DNA of 64,000 nt, taken from the NCBI RefSeq assembly GCF_900090145.1, contig NZ_FMHI01000014.1, positions 1 through 64,000 of the forward strand, given 5' to 3'. The notes under the pieces were generated by a model. It was not told the DNA's origin and ran no database searches. It saw only the letters and a list, made by a program, of their open reading frames with translations. This document shows positions 24,885 through 33,478 of this stretch, in pieces. The DNA comes from Streptomyces sp. WMMB 322. GTDB lineage: Bacteria > Actinomycetota > Actinomycetes > Streptomycetales > Streptomycetaceae. The position numbers were made by a program, and so were the translations under genes. Positions within the stretch are counted from its first letter, which is position 1. Every line of letters starts with the position of its first letter.

Positions 24885-27575
24885 ATGCATGATGCGACGG
24901 TGAGCCATGAGCAGGATGCTTCTGCTTCCCTCCACGCTCTTGTGAGCAACCTGGTGCGCCTGGAAGTAATGGCGCGGACGTCTCCGAACGGCGTAAGCGG
25001 GAAGGATCAGGCCTCGGTACTGGCGGAGCTGCAGAGGACCAGTGGCTGGGCCCTGCGAGCCGCTGTGGCACGTGCCCGGCAGCGGGGAGCGAGCTGGCGT
25101 CAGCTCGCCGTCACACTCAACATGCCGGCGATGACGCTGCACCGGCAGTTCCACTCCGGACGCGGCGTCTTCGCGATCGCAGAGCACCGCGGCGGCCCGG
25201 CGCCCACGGAGACGAACACGGAGACGGGAGAACGACCGGCGGACGCAGCCGGACAGCCCACGTTCGACGGCGCCCCGGCCACCTCCCCAGGAGCGCCGCC
25301 ACGCCAGCAGGACGGCGATCCCCCGGCCGCACTGGACCAGCTCGTCGGGCGGGAACGCGAACTCGCGGACCTGCGTCCGCTACTGGCCAAGAGCCGCCTG
25401 ATCACCCTGACCGGCCCGGGTGGCGTGGGCAAGACTCGGCTGGCGCTGGAATGCCTCGCGAAGATCCGCGCTTCCTACGGTGGTGGTGTGCGGTGGGTGA
25501 ACCTCGCGCCCCTGTCGGACGGTTCGCTGATCGCGCCCACGGTCGCATCGGCCGTCCTCGGCGGATCCGTTCCGACCGGTTCCGTCGAGGATGCCGTCGC
25601 GGACGGCTGCGGCTCCCGGTCCGTCCTCATCGTGCTGGACAACTGCGAGCATGTGATCGAGAGCTGCGCGGAACTCGTCGAACCGTTACTGGAGCGATGT
25701 CCCCGGCTCAGCGTGCTGGCGACCAGCCGCGAGGCTCTGCAGATCACCGGTGAGACCGTCTTCCCGGTCACACCCCTGCCCGTACCCGGATCCGGCAGGG
25801 GCACCGCGGCCCGCTCCGGCGCCGCCGTCCAACTGTTCGTACACCGGGCGCGCTCGGTGCAACCGTCCTTCACCCTCACGGACACGATGGCCGAAACCGT
25901 GGCGGAGGTGTGCATGCGTCTCGACGGCATCCCACTCGCCATCGAACTGGCCGCGCGGCAGACCGCCTTCCTCTCTCCCACCCGTCTGCTGGAGGACGCC
26001 GACCGGCGGCTCGACCTGCTGGTGGGCGGTCTGCGCACCGCTCCGCACCGCCACCAGAGCCTGCGATCGGCCATCAGCTGGAGCTACGACCTGCTCGACG
26101 CGGAGCAGCAGCAGGTGTTCCGCCGGCTGTCAGTGCTCCCGGGCGGCTTCGAGGAGCCGTTGGCGACGGCGCTGTGCGCCGGTCTCGGACTGTCCGGACA
26201 CCGTGTGTGGTCACTGCTGACCGCCCTGGCCGACAAGTCGCTGCTGGTGAGCGACCAGGCGGCCACGGGCCGATTCCGCATGCTGGAGTCACTGCGGGTC
26301 TTCGGCAAGGAATGCCTCGACGCGGCAGCCGAGTCCGAAGAAGTGCACGAGCGCTTGCTGGCCTGGATGACGGATTTCTCGGAGAGGCTGTTGCTGTGGA
26401 CCGGCGATCCCGCCGTCGACCTCGCCGGACAACTCGACCGGGAACGCCACAACCTGCACTACGCCGTCAACACCGCTGAACGTCTCGGTGATCCGCGAAC
26501 ACCTCTCCTCGGCGCCGCGCTCACGTCCTGCTGGAACAGGCGCGGCGTTCCCCGCCAGGCCGAGAGACTCGCGGAGAGGCTGCTCGCAGCCCACCCGTCC
26601 CCCTCGGTAGGACGTGCCTGCCTGTCCACCACGCTGTCGGACGCACTCTGCCGACGAGGGCACCTCGCGGACGCCGTCGCCCCCGCGGAGGAAGCTCTCG
26701 GCATCGCCCGGACCCGAGAGCATCCCACCCTCATGGTCCGCGCGCTCGGTGCGCTCAGCAGAGTACGCAGCTGCCTGGGCGAGCACGACGTGGCGCTCGG
26801 GATATATCAGCGCCAGGTGGAGCTGCTGCGCACACTGGAGCAGCCCACACTCCTCGCGATGATCCTGAACCGCCACGCCTGGAAGCTGCTGATGATCGGC
26901 CGGGCCGACGAGGCGACCGGGCACATCGAAGAGGCGCTGTCGCTCCTTGACGGCGACAACGCGCCCGAAGCACTCAGCGCCACCCTGCACACCGCGGCCG
27001 GCGTCTCCATCACCCGGCAGCGGTTCGAAGAGGCCGCCCAGTACTTCACGATGGCGCTCACCATGCAGTCCGTCGACGCCGAGGGCAAGCTGTACAACCT
27101 CGAAGGCCTGGCGCTCGTCGCCATGATCGACGGCCAGCCCGAACGCGGACTGCGCCTGCTCTCCACCGCGAGAACGATCCGGGAGAAATCACATCTGGTC
27201 GCTGACGCGTGGTGGAAGGACATGGTGCAGACGGCCACGGAGCGAGCCCGCCAGGACCTGCCCCCGGCCCGTGCCGCCGCCGCGCTGGCGGACGGGGCGG
27301 AACTCAGCCATGACGAGGCCATCCGCTACGCCCTGCACAACGCCTGGCCGCCCGGCCGCTGCGACCACCCCGATCCGGTTCTCACCTCCCGTCAGTGGCA
27401 GGTGGCCGAACTCGTCGCACAGGGCCTGACGAACCAGCAGATCGCCGCGCGTCTGCACATCTCCCCACGCACCGCAGCGAGCCATCTGGAAGCCGTGAAG
27501 ACCAGACTGAACCTGCAGACCCGAGCACACGTGGCCACCTGGGTCGCCGGCACCGAACACACTCGCAAGGAATAG
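24885..27575 (+). CDS. Large AfsR/LuxR-type NB-ARC regulator
   Basis: About 896 aa. The N-terminal region resembles an HTH (GWALRAAVARARQRGASWRQL). It is followed by an NB-ARC ATPase with Walker A TGPGGVGKTRLALE, Walker B SVLIVLDNCEHVIE and RLDGIPLAIELAA, a TPR-like helical half, and a C-terminal LuxR HTH (LTSRQWQVAELVAQGLTNQQIAARLHISPRTA). Such STAND regulators are large activators of secondary metabolite genes. The start is uncertain: ATG 24885, GTG 24900 or ATG 24969 (the last has GGAAG upstream). Its last codon is immediately followed by decayed mobile DNA, marking a junction. Confidence 0.82.
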   Translation: MHDATVSHEQDASASLHALVSNLVRLEVMARTSPNGVSGKDQASVLAELQRTSGWALRAAVARARQRGASWRQLAVTLNMPAMTLHRQFHSGRGVFAIAEHRGGPAPTETNTETGERPADAAGQPTFDGAPATSPGAPPRQQDGDPPAALDQLVGRERELADLRPLLAKSRLITLTGPGGVGKTRLALECLAKIRASYGGGVRWVNLAPLSDGSLIAPTVASAVLGGSVPTGSVEDAVADGCGSRSVLIVLDNCEHVIESCAELVEPLLERCPRLSVLATSREALQITGETVFPVTPLPVPGSGRGTAARSGAAVQLFVHRARSVQPSFTLTDTMAETVAEVCMRLDGIPLAIELAARQTAFLSPTRLLEDADRRLDLLVGGLRTAPHRHQSLRSAISWSYDLLDAEQQQVFRRLSVLPGGFEEPLATALCAGLGLSGHRVWSLLTALADKSLLVSDQAATGRFRMLESLRVFGKECLDAAAESEEVHERLLAWMTDFSERLLLWTGDPAVDLAGQLDRERHNLHYAVNTAERLGDPRTPLLGAALTSCWNRRGVPRQAERLAERLLAAHPSPSVGRACLSTTLSDALCRRGHLADAVAPAEEALGIARTREHPTLMVRALGALSRVRSCLGEHDVALGIYQRQVELLRTLEQPTLLAMILNRHAWKLLMIGRADEATGHIEEALSLLDGDNAPEALSATLHTAAGVSITRQRFEEAAQYFTMALTMQSVDAEGKLYNLEGLALVAMIDGQPERGLRLLSTARTIREKSHLVADAWWKDMVQTATERARQDLPPARAAAALADGAELSHDEAIRYALHNAWPPGRCDHPDPVLTSRQWQVAELVAQGLTNQQIAARLHISPRTAASHLEAVKTRLNLQTRAHVATWVAGTEHTRKE

Positions 27576-27576
27576 T

Positions 27577-27655
27577 CACCGTCGAGGACGGTCAGTTGAC
27601 CGTGTGGGTCCTGGCCGTTGGCAACCGTCGCGACACCTACCGCCAGGTTCCGTAG
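27577..27655 (+). pseudogene. RelE-type toxin, C-terminal fragment
   Basis: Translation in one frame reads TVEDGQLTVWVLAVGNRRDTYRQ then stop. This is the characteristic end of RelE-family mRNA interferases (DGQLTVWVLAVGHRREVYR). Nothing of the first 60 residues or of an antitoxin is present. The fragment begins right after the stop of the NB-ARC regulator. Confidence 0.7.
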
Positions 27656-27771
27656 CTCGGAGTGCAGTTCGGTGCCGACTGTCCGCTGCGAGTCGCGGAG
27701 GTGTGCGCCTGCCTGCTTGTCGAAGGTTCCCGAATGTCTCCTGTAAGCGCAGCCCGAACTGCAACCGTGCA

Positions 27772-27848
27772 ACGACGAAGGCCCCGACCGGCGTGCTGTC
27801 GGGACGTGCTGTCGGGGCGTTCGCGACAGCCCGGTGGCGCTGGGCGGA
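27772..27848. repeat. Degenerate copy of the tRNA-Ser terminator region
   Basis: The sequence ACGACGAAGGCCCCGACCGG followed by an interrupted TCGGGGC arm and GGCGCTGGGCGGA parallels the DNA at 30395-30460 and 33477-33540. It has mismatches and a small insertion. It looks like a decayed att copy of an older integrated element at the same tRNA. Confidence 0.6.
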
Positions 27849-27916
27849 AAATCAACTGCCCCTCGACGGCGGTGGGTCGGCCCTGGTGGACATCCCCTCG
27901 CTGAGCACGGCGGGTG

Positions 27917-27985
27917 CAGCAGCCCGCCTTCGCCGGTCAGTTGCAGTCCCTTGCTACGGGCCTGCTCGACGAGCTGGTCGATCAG
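27917..27985 (-). pseudogene. IS256-family transposase fragment
   Basis: Translated on the minus strand it reads LIDQLVEQARSKGLQLTGEG then GLL. This is the N-terminal signature of IS256/mutator transposases (QLVEQARSKGLQLTGEGGLL). Only about 23 residues remain; the rest of the transposase and the inverted repeats are gone. Confidence 0.72.
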
Positions 27986-28115
27986 TCTCGCGTGCGCGGC
28001 CGGCTACGGCGGCGCAGCTCGGGGTCAGGGCATCCCACGGCGGTCACGCCCGGGTGGCGCGGAGATCTCCGCCTGAGGCCAGGTTGTCTCGCAGGCCGGC
28101 TTCTATGGTGGCTGG

Positions 28116-28349
28116 ATGGACGACGAACCGAATCAGCAGACGAGTGACGGTGGCACCGACGAGGCTCGCGACTGGAACTGGGGCCCAGGAGCCGCTCTCG
28201 GAATCTCTCTCGGCGTGGCGCTGGGCGCCGCGTTCGGCAACGTCGCCGTGGGAGTCGCGCTTGGCGTTGCGTTCTTCCCCGTATTCGCCATGGCCTTCCG
28301 CCTGAACGGTGGCGACCGTCGGCGAACTGGACAAGAACCAGGACGATGA
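28116..28349 (+). CDS. Small glycine-zipper-like membrane protein, 77 aa
   Basis: The protein has a polar acidic start (MDDEPNQQTSDGGTDEARDW) and two short hydrophobic glycine-rich segments (PGAALGISLGVALGAAFG, VAVGVALGVAFFPVFAMAF). Similar short proteins are widespread in Streptomyces, often near integrated elements; function unknown. Ribosome site is weak. Downstream of it, 28328-28344 repeats 17 bases of the integrase 3' end at 30362-30378, a sign that this whole stretch is built from element remnants. Confidence 0.55.
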   Translation: MDDEPNQQTSDGGTDEARDWNWGPGAALGISLGVALGAAFGNVAVGVALGVAFFPVFAMAFRLNGGDRRRTGQEPGR

Positions 28350-28392
28350 GAGGCGCGCTGACGACGTGCCTGCTCGTATACGCCCCAGCGAG

Positions 28393-29082
28393 CTACAGGT
28401 AGCCCTCACTCGGTGGAGGCTCGATCGGGGGAGGCTCCGCTGCAAGGGCGGCCTCCCCGGCAGCGCTTCTGCTGACACGGAACTGGTAAACGCTGACGCA
28501 CACGGCCATCGCGCCGGCGACGCCGCCGATCACTGATCCAAAAGCGCCGAGGTTGTCCGCGGAGAGCAGCGGCACGCCGTCGTTCTCTGCCCCGGGCCCA
28601 CTCCCTGTATCCGTTTCGCCTTCGCTGTCGTGGGTGCCGCCCCCCGTGCCGCCGCCCGTCAGTAACCCTTCGCTTGGACTGGGCTCGGCGTTGGCCGGTG
28701 GACGGTTGGCATGTGAAGCGGTCAGGTTCTCGGCGACGAGCAGGACACTGCCGGCCGATATCACGGTGAACAGCACCGGCAGTAGCCATCGACGGCGGCG
28801 CTGCGAGGCCGGCCAGGCCCCAGACGACCTGGCCGGTGGTCGTCGGGAGTGGCTACGAGCATGGCCGGCGCCCCTGGTGAGGTCGTTCCCACCGTGGATC
28901 GACCCCCGCATCGGCTGGGTGCGAAATGATGCGAACCAGCCCCGCGAGCTGTCGGGCGAGTCAATGTCGGATGTCTTCGCCCGACCTGAGGGAACCCGGC
29001 GGTGTAAACGGCGGTTGAGGACGTACCACGCCACGGGCGTGGTCAGCGCGAAGCTGACCAGTGCGGTGATCGCGTATTGCAC
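28393..29082 (-). CDS. Hypothetical membrane protein, 229 aa
   Basis: Starts at GTG 29082 with AGGGGG upstream. Three hydrophobic segments are visible: N-terminal (ITALVSFALTTPVAWYVL), middle (WLLPVLFTVISAGSVLLVAE) and near the C-terminus (LGAFGSVIGGVAGAMAVCVSVY). The linker is Gly/Thr/Ser-rich. No known domain is recognised. It lies in element-derived DNA between the small membrane protein and a VOC gene. Confidence 0.6.
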   Translation of the reverse strand: MQYAITALVSFALTTPVAWYVLNRRLHRRVPSGRAKTSDIDSPDSSRGWFASFRTQPMRGSIHGGNDLTRGAGHARSHSRRPPARSSGAWPASQRRRRWLLPVLFTVISAGSVLLVAENLTASHANRPPANAEPSPSEGLLTGGGTGGGTHDSEGETDTGSGPGAENDGVPLLSADNLGAFGSVIGGVAGAMAVCVSVYQFRVSRSAAGEAALAAEPPPIEPPPSEGYL

Positions 29083-29329
29083 CTATCCCCCTGCGGACTC
29101 GCCCGTTGTCGGCATCGTACCCGGGGCAAAGGCCATCAACGGGAGGGGATCAGCCACTACATGGGCATTCCGTGCCAGGTTTTCCCCCGCCTTCGTCGGC
29201 ATCGCCGCAGCCCTCGTCAACTACCGCCGACTCACTTCATGACCACACTAGGATCAGCGGTGACATCGCGTGCCGGTCACTGGCTGGGTGAGGCATGGAG
29301 GTGTCAGGAGGTGCCTTCGGAGGCATTTC

Positions 29330-29719
29330 GTGACAGTCGAGTTGAACCACACGATCGTCCACGCCCGGGACAACCGGGAGTCCGCGGAGTTCTTCACGGA
29401 CCTGCTGGGCCTTGAGATCACTGCGGAGTGGGGCCCGTTCATCGCGGTCGAGCTGAGCAACGGCGTCACGCTGGACTTCGCCACGATCCCCGCGGACCAC
29501 ATCGCCATGCAGCACTACGCCTTCCTCGTCTCCGAGGAGGAGTTCGACGCGGCGTACGCGCGGATCAGCGAGCGAGGCATCGAGCACTACGCCGACCCGC
29601 ACCGGCAACAGCCCGGCGCGGTGAACCACAACGACGGCGGCCGCGGCGTGTACTTCATGGACCCGGCGGGCCATGCCATGGAGCTGATCACCGTGCCATA
29701 CGGCGGCTGGACCTCGTAA
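29330..29719 (+). CDS. VOC-family (glyoxalase-like) protein
   Basis: A 129-aa protein starting at GTG 29330 with CGGAGG upstream. It begins VELNHTIVHARDNRESAEFFTDLLGL and ends GRGVYFMDPAGHAMELITVPYGG, the two beta-alpha-beta-beta-beta halves of the vicinal oxygen chelate fold. Likely metal ligands His (N-H-T), the central H-Y and the terminal Glu in AMELITV are retained. The family includes dioxygenases, glyoxalases and antibiotic-binding proteins; the substrate cannot be told. A strong hairpin follows it. Confidence 0.82.
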   Translation: MTVELNHTIVHARDNRESAEFFTDLLGLEITAEWGPFIAVELSNGVTLDFATIPADHIAMQHYAFLVSEEEFDAAYARISERGIEHYADPHRQQPGAVNHNDGGRGVYFMDPAGHAMELITVPYGGWTS

Positions 29720-29730
29720 GCACATGCGCC

Positions 29731-29789
29731 GAGGGCCGCACCCCGGACCGGGAGCCCGGACCGGGAGCCCGGACCGGAGTGCGGCCCTC
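29731..29789 (+). terminator. Long hairpin after the VOC gene
   Basis: GAGGGCCGCAC (29731-29741) pairs exactly with GTGCGGCCCTC (29779-29789). The loop contains three tandem copies of a CCCGGACCGGGAG-like unit that can pair further. It begins 11 bases after the VOC stop. From here to about 30050 no intact gene is seen. A minus-strand stretch near 29940-30020 (GLTGTPDEIRARLVAWEH) may be a decayed fragment of some enzyme. Confidence 0.7.
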
Positions 29790-30049
29790 AATCGCCGTTT
29801 GTGCCCGTTGTGCTCGCGGCCGGCGCCCCGCGATCACCTGAGCCGCCCCGGGCGGAGAGTTCGCCCTCCGTGATTGGCGCCGAACGCCGGCAGAGGACCC
29901 ATAAGCCATCACCGGCACCGAAGGAAACAGTGTCTTATTGGCCGGCCCGTGTTCCCAGGCGACGAGTCGTGCACGGATCTCATCGGGTGTGCCGGTCAGG
30001 CCGCGCCTGCGCCGGGTTTCAAAGGGCACTGCGTCCAGGTGGCCAGCGG

Positions 30050-30390
30050 GTACCAGTGCCGCCGAGCTGGCCAAGCCGCTCGGTGGACCACTGAGCGCGA
30101 ACACGGACTACCACGACTGCAAGCGGCTGTTGGACGACGCCGGGGTGCGGGACGCGCGTCTGCACGCTGCCCGGCACACGGCCGCGACCGTGCTCATGCT
30201 GCTCGGTGTCCCGGACCGCGTCATCGATCAGATCATGGGGTGGGAGCCGGGAACCTCTGCCCGGATGCGCGCTCGGTATCTGCACGTGCCCGACGCCATG
30301 CTCAAGGACGTGGCGCGGAAGCTCGCGGAAGCGATCCGGGGGCCACAGGACAACGGCCTGGTGGACAAGAACCAGGACAACGAGCGCTGA
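30050..30390 (+). pseudogene. Tyrosine integrase, C-terminal fragment
   Basis: One frame encodes DYHDCKRLLDDAGVRDARLH then AARHTAATVLMLLGVPDRVIDQIMGW and ARYLHVPD. This is the catalytic end of actinobacterial phage/ICE tyrosine recombinases: H-x-x-R in HAARHTAAT, the G-W after the alpha helix and the nucleophile Tyr in ARYLHV. The N-terminal DNA-binding and first catalytic half (about 250-300 residues) is missing and no start exists. The stop lies 30 bp before the duplicated tRNA/terminator segment, where an integrase normally sits beside its attachment site. Confidence 0.85.
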
Positions 30391-30419
30391 GAGAACGACG
30401 AAAGCCCCGACCGGCGTGC

Positions 30420-30506
30420 GGTCGGGGCCTTCGTTCAGCCCGGTGAGGCTGGGCGGAGGATACGAGATTCGAACTCGTGAGGGGTTGCCCCCAACACGCT
30501 TTCCAA
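30420..30506. repeat. 87-bp direct repeat: tRNA-Ser 3' half plus terminator arm (att-like, left copy)
   Basis: Bases 30420-30506 are identical to 33501-33587. The shared segment contains one terminator arm and the 3' part of tRNA-Ser(GGA) up to the anticodon-stem region (ending GCTTTCCAA); the rest of the tRNA is absent here. An integrase remnant lies just to the left. This is what integration into a tRNA 3' end leaves behind. Confidence 0.9.
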
Positions 30507-30644
30507 ATGTTCGCCTCGGGGTTCGGGGGCGGGCGGGGGTGTCTCAACCTGCGACGGGGCATCGTCGGGTGGCTCGGGCGGACGGTCCTGTACGGAGCTG
30601 AATGCAACCAGAACTGCAACCACGCCGCAGCCGTGTTCTGCCTG

Positions 30645-30830
30645 CTCGCCCGCCCGATTGCCATCGAGATCGCGAACGCCACCGTCGCCGCGTGCAGCAC
30701 GGAGTTGTGCGGGCAGGGCTCGACCGCGGTGGCCTCCGACTCCACGCACGTGCGGGCCTACGACCAGAATCCGTTCACCGGCGAGGTCAACCTCGACATG
30801 GACACTCGTCTGAACCTCGCTGCGCCCACC
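30645..30830 (+). pseudogene. Tn3-family transposase fragment
   Basis: One frame contains ANATVAACSTELCGQGSTAV then ASDSTHVRAYDQNPFT. This matches the conserved core of Tn3-type transposases (GTTxxASDSTHFxAYDQNxFTEWHSRYGG), with loss of similarity after the FT. It is embedded in about 450 bp (30511-30969) with no other gene. Confidence 0.6.
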
Positions 30831-30969
30831 GTGCCACCGCCTCGGGGCGACGGCCGACGCCTGCCACCCCGCGGCCGACCGAGCCGTGTGAGCCGGCGGG
30901 AAGCGGTTGCCCCGACGCTGGGGTCTCGATGGTGTTCAGAGACCACGCAGTGGACCGCGGTGAACGTTG

Positions 30970-31884
30970 TCAGCTCCAAGTTGGCGAGGGTTCGCCCTCC
31001 GGTCGGTACGGCACGGGTAGGCCGGTTTTTGCGTCCAAGAGCACGCGGTCGTCCACCGGACGGTCCAGCTTCACCGTCACTTGCTGCAGCTTCGCCTGCT
31101 TCGTACAGAGGCCACCGTCTTTCCGGTTCATCACGGAAGCCGACAGCACGACGCTGCCGCGTGTCTCGAATACATCCACTGAGGAAGACTCCTCGCAGAC
31201 GCCATGCATGGTGACCAGGCTTACCGACCGACTCTCAGGTTTCATTCGCACCAGATGGTGGAGTCGGTACGCCGGGAGGTCGCCGGTCCTCCCGATCGGT
31301 GATTTAGGTGGCTTTGACGGAATGGCGGCTGCCCGCTTGAGGGGCGAGTCGTATCCCTCCAAGGTGAAAGTCCAGGCGGGAACCGTCGCAGGGCCGCGGC
31401 TGGTTGAAATGGTCATCTCGCCCAGTCGTACGCCCGTGACCGTCAGGTACGGCTTCCCGTCCGTGTTGCCACTGGACAGGGCCTTGTACGCCTCGTCCGC
31501 ACTCAACAGGGGGCGCGAGAGTGACCTGCCCCCGGACCAGACCACCTGGCCGTTCTTGGGCCGGGTGGCGGGCAACTCCGCTCGCAGAACGAGATTCCTG
31601 TTGCGGTAGGCCTCCTTATCGGCCTGACTGCGCAGTCCGCCCTGCGGTGGCTGGGTCACGTCGCTCATGGGGTGGTACCCCGCTCGCCAAGTTGCAGCTG
31701 CGGCCGAGTCGTCCCATGCTTCAGCGACCTTCTGGGCGCGATCCCCCACCGCTTCTGCGGTGGCGTGTGCCTCCTGCTGGTCGCCGCTGGTCCGACTGCC
31801 GCACCCGGAGGTGGCGCCCAGACCGAGGGCGGCCAGGACCGCCATGGCAATGAGGCGGGCGGAGTTCGATCGTCCGATCCGCAT
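30970..31884 (-). CDS. Lipoprotein of unknown function, 304 aa
   Basis: Start at ATG 31884, preceded by CGGGGGG. The signal (MRIGRSNSARLIAMAVLAAL) ends in the lipobox GATSGCG. The mature part has no recognised domain; it includes several charged beta-rich stretches and two Cys (HGVCEES, GGLCTKQ). It lies between the two 87-bp repeats, so it belongs to the integrated element. Its promoter is probably in 31885-32058, near the end of vapC. Confidence 0.75.
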   Translation of the reverse strand: MRIGRSNSARLIAMAVLAALGLGATSGCGSRTSGDQQEAHATAEAVGDRAQKVAEAWDDSAAAATWRAGYHPMSDVTQPPQGGLRSQADKEAYRNRNLVLRAELPATRPKNGQVVWSGGRSLSRPLLSADEAYKALSSGNTDGKPYLTVTGVRLGEMTISTSRGPATVPAWTFTLEGYDSPLKRAAAIPSKPPKSPIGRTGDLPAYRLHHLVRMKPESRSVSLVTMHGVCEESSSVDVFETRGSVVLSASVMNRKDGGLCTKQAKLQQVTVKLDRPVDDRVLLDAKTGLPVPYRPEGEPSPTWS

Positions 31885-32058
31885 GTAACCCCCCGGTGTG
31901 AGGCAGGAAGCTGGACTGTGCGACGAAGCCGGCACAGGGCGGGTTTCACGGGAAGCCGGACTCGCGAGGTCAGTAGACGTGAAGTCCGCGCTCGTCCAGT
32001 CCTGGCTATTGACGCCGATCCGGTCGATCGCCTGCCCTCAATGAGACCGGGCGGGCAT

Positions 32059-32481
32059 TCACTTACCGGCGGCGGGGCCGTACCACTGCATGGCTTGGCC
32101 GGTGACGGCGGCGATGCAGTCGAAGTCGTGATCGCGGTGCAGGAGGGTCAGGCCCTGGAGCTCCGCGGAGGCGGCAACGACGAGGTCCACCGCTCCCGCG
32201 CTGCGGTGCTGACCGCGCTGGGTCAGCAGTTCCTGGACCTCCCACGCGCGGCCGTAGGCGCGGTCGTCGACGGGCGCCCAGCCGAAGAGCAGCCGCATGT
32301 CCTCGATGCCACGCGCTCGGTCCGCGGCAGACCGGGCGCTGTAGAAGAACTCCAGCTCGGTCACGGGACAGGTTGCGATGAGACCGGCCGTAGCGGCCTG
32401 GTCCCATCCGTACTGGTCGGCGTCGGTACGGAGAAAGCGGGCGAGCGCACTGGTGTCGATCAGGAACTGCGCCGCGCTCAC
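32059..32481 (-). CDS. vapC: VapC-type PIN-domain toxin
   Basis: A 140-aa PIN ribonuclease. The acidic residues expected at the Mg site are visible: Asp9 (LIDTSAL), Glu42 (VTELEF), Asp99 (AVDLVVAA) and Asp117-121 (HRDHDFD). VapC enzymes cleave tRNA or rRNA to arrest growth. The gene overlaps the upstream antitoxin gene by 4 bp (ATGA), the usual arrangement. It lies inside the element next to tRNA-Ser and may stabilise it. All active-site residues look intact, so it is probably functional. Confidence 0.9.
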   Translation of the reverse strand: MSAAQFLIDTSALARFLRTDADQYGWDQAATAGLIATCPVTELEFFYSARSAADRARGIEDMRLLFGWAPVDDRAYGRAWEVQELLTQRGQHRSAGAVDLVVAASAELQGLTLLHRDHDFDCIAAVTGQAMQWYGPAAGK

Positions 32482-32693
32482 CGCCGGTAGTCCCTCTTGT
32501 CTTCGAACAGGTCCAGATCGAAGTCACCCTCGTCCGCTGAAGCCCGCAGCCGCGTGAGAGCGAGTGCTCGGCGGCGGTTCTCGAGCACCTCACGCAGAGC
32601 GGTGTTGACCGTCTCCTTCTTGTTGCCGGTGCCCAGGGCCTGAGCCACGTCGGCCAAGAGCTCGTCATCCAGGTCGATCACTGTTCGACTCAT
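32478..32693 (-). CDS. vapB: VapB-type antitoxin
   Basis: A 71-aa protein starting at ATG 32693 with GGAGG 8 bp upstream. The N-terminus (MSRTVIDLDDELLADVAQAL) is a ribbon-helix-helix DNA-binding domain. The acidic C-terminus (DEGDFDLDLFEDKRDYR) would wrap the PIN toxin. It overlaps vapC. It should bind its own promoter; repeated ATATC motifs near 32710-32735 upstream of the start are candidate operators. Confidence 0.9.
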   Translation of the reverse strand: MSRTVIDLDDELLADVAQALGTGNKKETVNTALREVLENRRRALALTRLRASADEGDFDLDLFEDKRDYRR

Positions 32694-33478
32694 ACTCGCA
32701 CCTCCATGGATATCAATGATGGCAGCAAGTATATCTCGATGGATGTCGGGCGAGCTGATCAAACGCGGGATCTGAGGAGCCGATGAGCGTCCTGCCGTCC
32801 TGATGCAGACCCGGCGGGCCTGCGACCGGGCCGATTCCCGGGTTGCCCAGTTCCGGCCTGGCGACGCCCGGGCCGGTGGATTGCCCGGAACCTCTACGAG
32901 CGATGACCAGTGGTCCCGCCTCGGTGAACTGCGCGAGATCCAAGCCGGGCCCTCTCCGCCCCCGCTGGCGGAGGAGACCGACGAAAGAGACCTACGTACC
33001 AGCGGGTGAGGTACCGGTTGTGCAACCCGAGCATCTGCGTGATCGCCGGGTCGCCGATGCGCGCGACACGGCCGTTCGCCACGACACGGCGCAGAGGATG
33101 CGGCGCTTCGCCCCGGAGGAGGAAGACATCCTGTCCGCCCGGATGGGCACAGTCGGGCCCGTGGCCCCCCGAACACACGATGCCCTTGCCGGGGCGTTGC
33201 TCGGATCGACGCACTTCCCGGCGCCGATCCGCCCACCCCGGCCGACACCTTCCCCGCGAGACCTCCCGATGAGCGTATTGCGCCTTGCTGCCAGGTTCGC
33301 CTGGCTCTTGGTGGCCGTTCTGTTCTCCGTCGTTCTCGCGCCGGCCGCTTTCATCTTGCAGACACGCACCGGAACGAGAGCGGCCGGGGCCGCTCTCGTG
33401 GCAGGTTGAGCGTTCGCCGTTGCGGTGCTCCTGAGCCCTGCCGATCATTACGGCATCGGTGTGCGAGACGCACCAACG
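32694..33478. other. Element end with no confident gene
   Basis: About 785 bases between vapB and the tRNA-Ser terminator. Open frames exist but none is convincing. A 46-codon plus-strand frame at 33269-33409 (MSVLRLAARFAWLLVAVLF) would encode a one-pass membrane peptide but has a weak ribosome site. This probably is decayed element DNA. Confidence 0.45.

Noticed and set aside
29688..30104. Minus-strand open frame with a GLTGTPDEIRARL stretch
   Set aside because: It resembles a piece of an enzyme but is too short and degenerate to assign; the start part is shadow of the integrase fragment.
30477..31609. Plus-strand frames over the lipoprotein gene
   Set aside because: Apart from the short Tn3-like part near 30645-30830 they are antisense to a lipoprotein with a signal and ribosome site.
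32894..33448. Minus-strand 184-codon frame upstream of tRNA-Ser
   Set aside because: No ribosome site and no recognisable domain; likely decayed element DNA.
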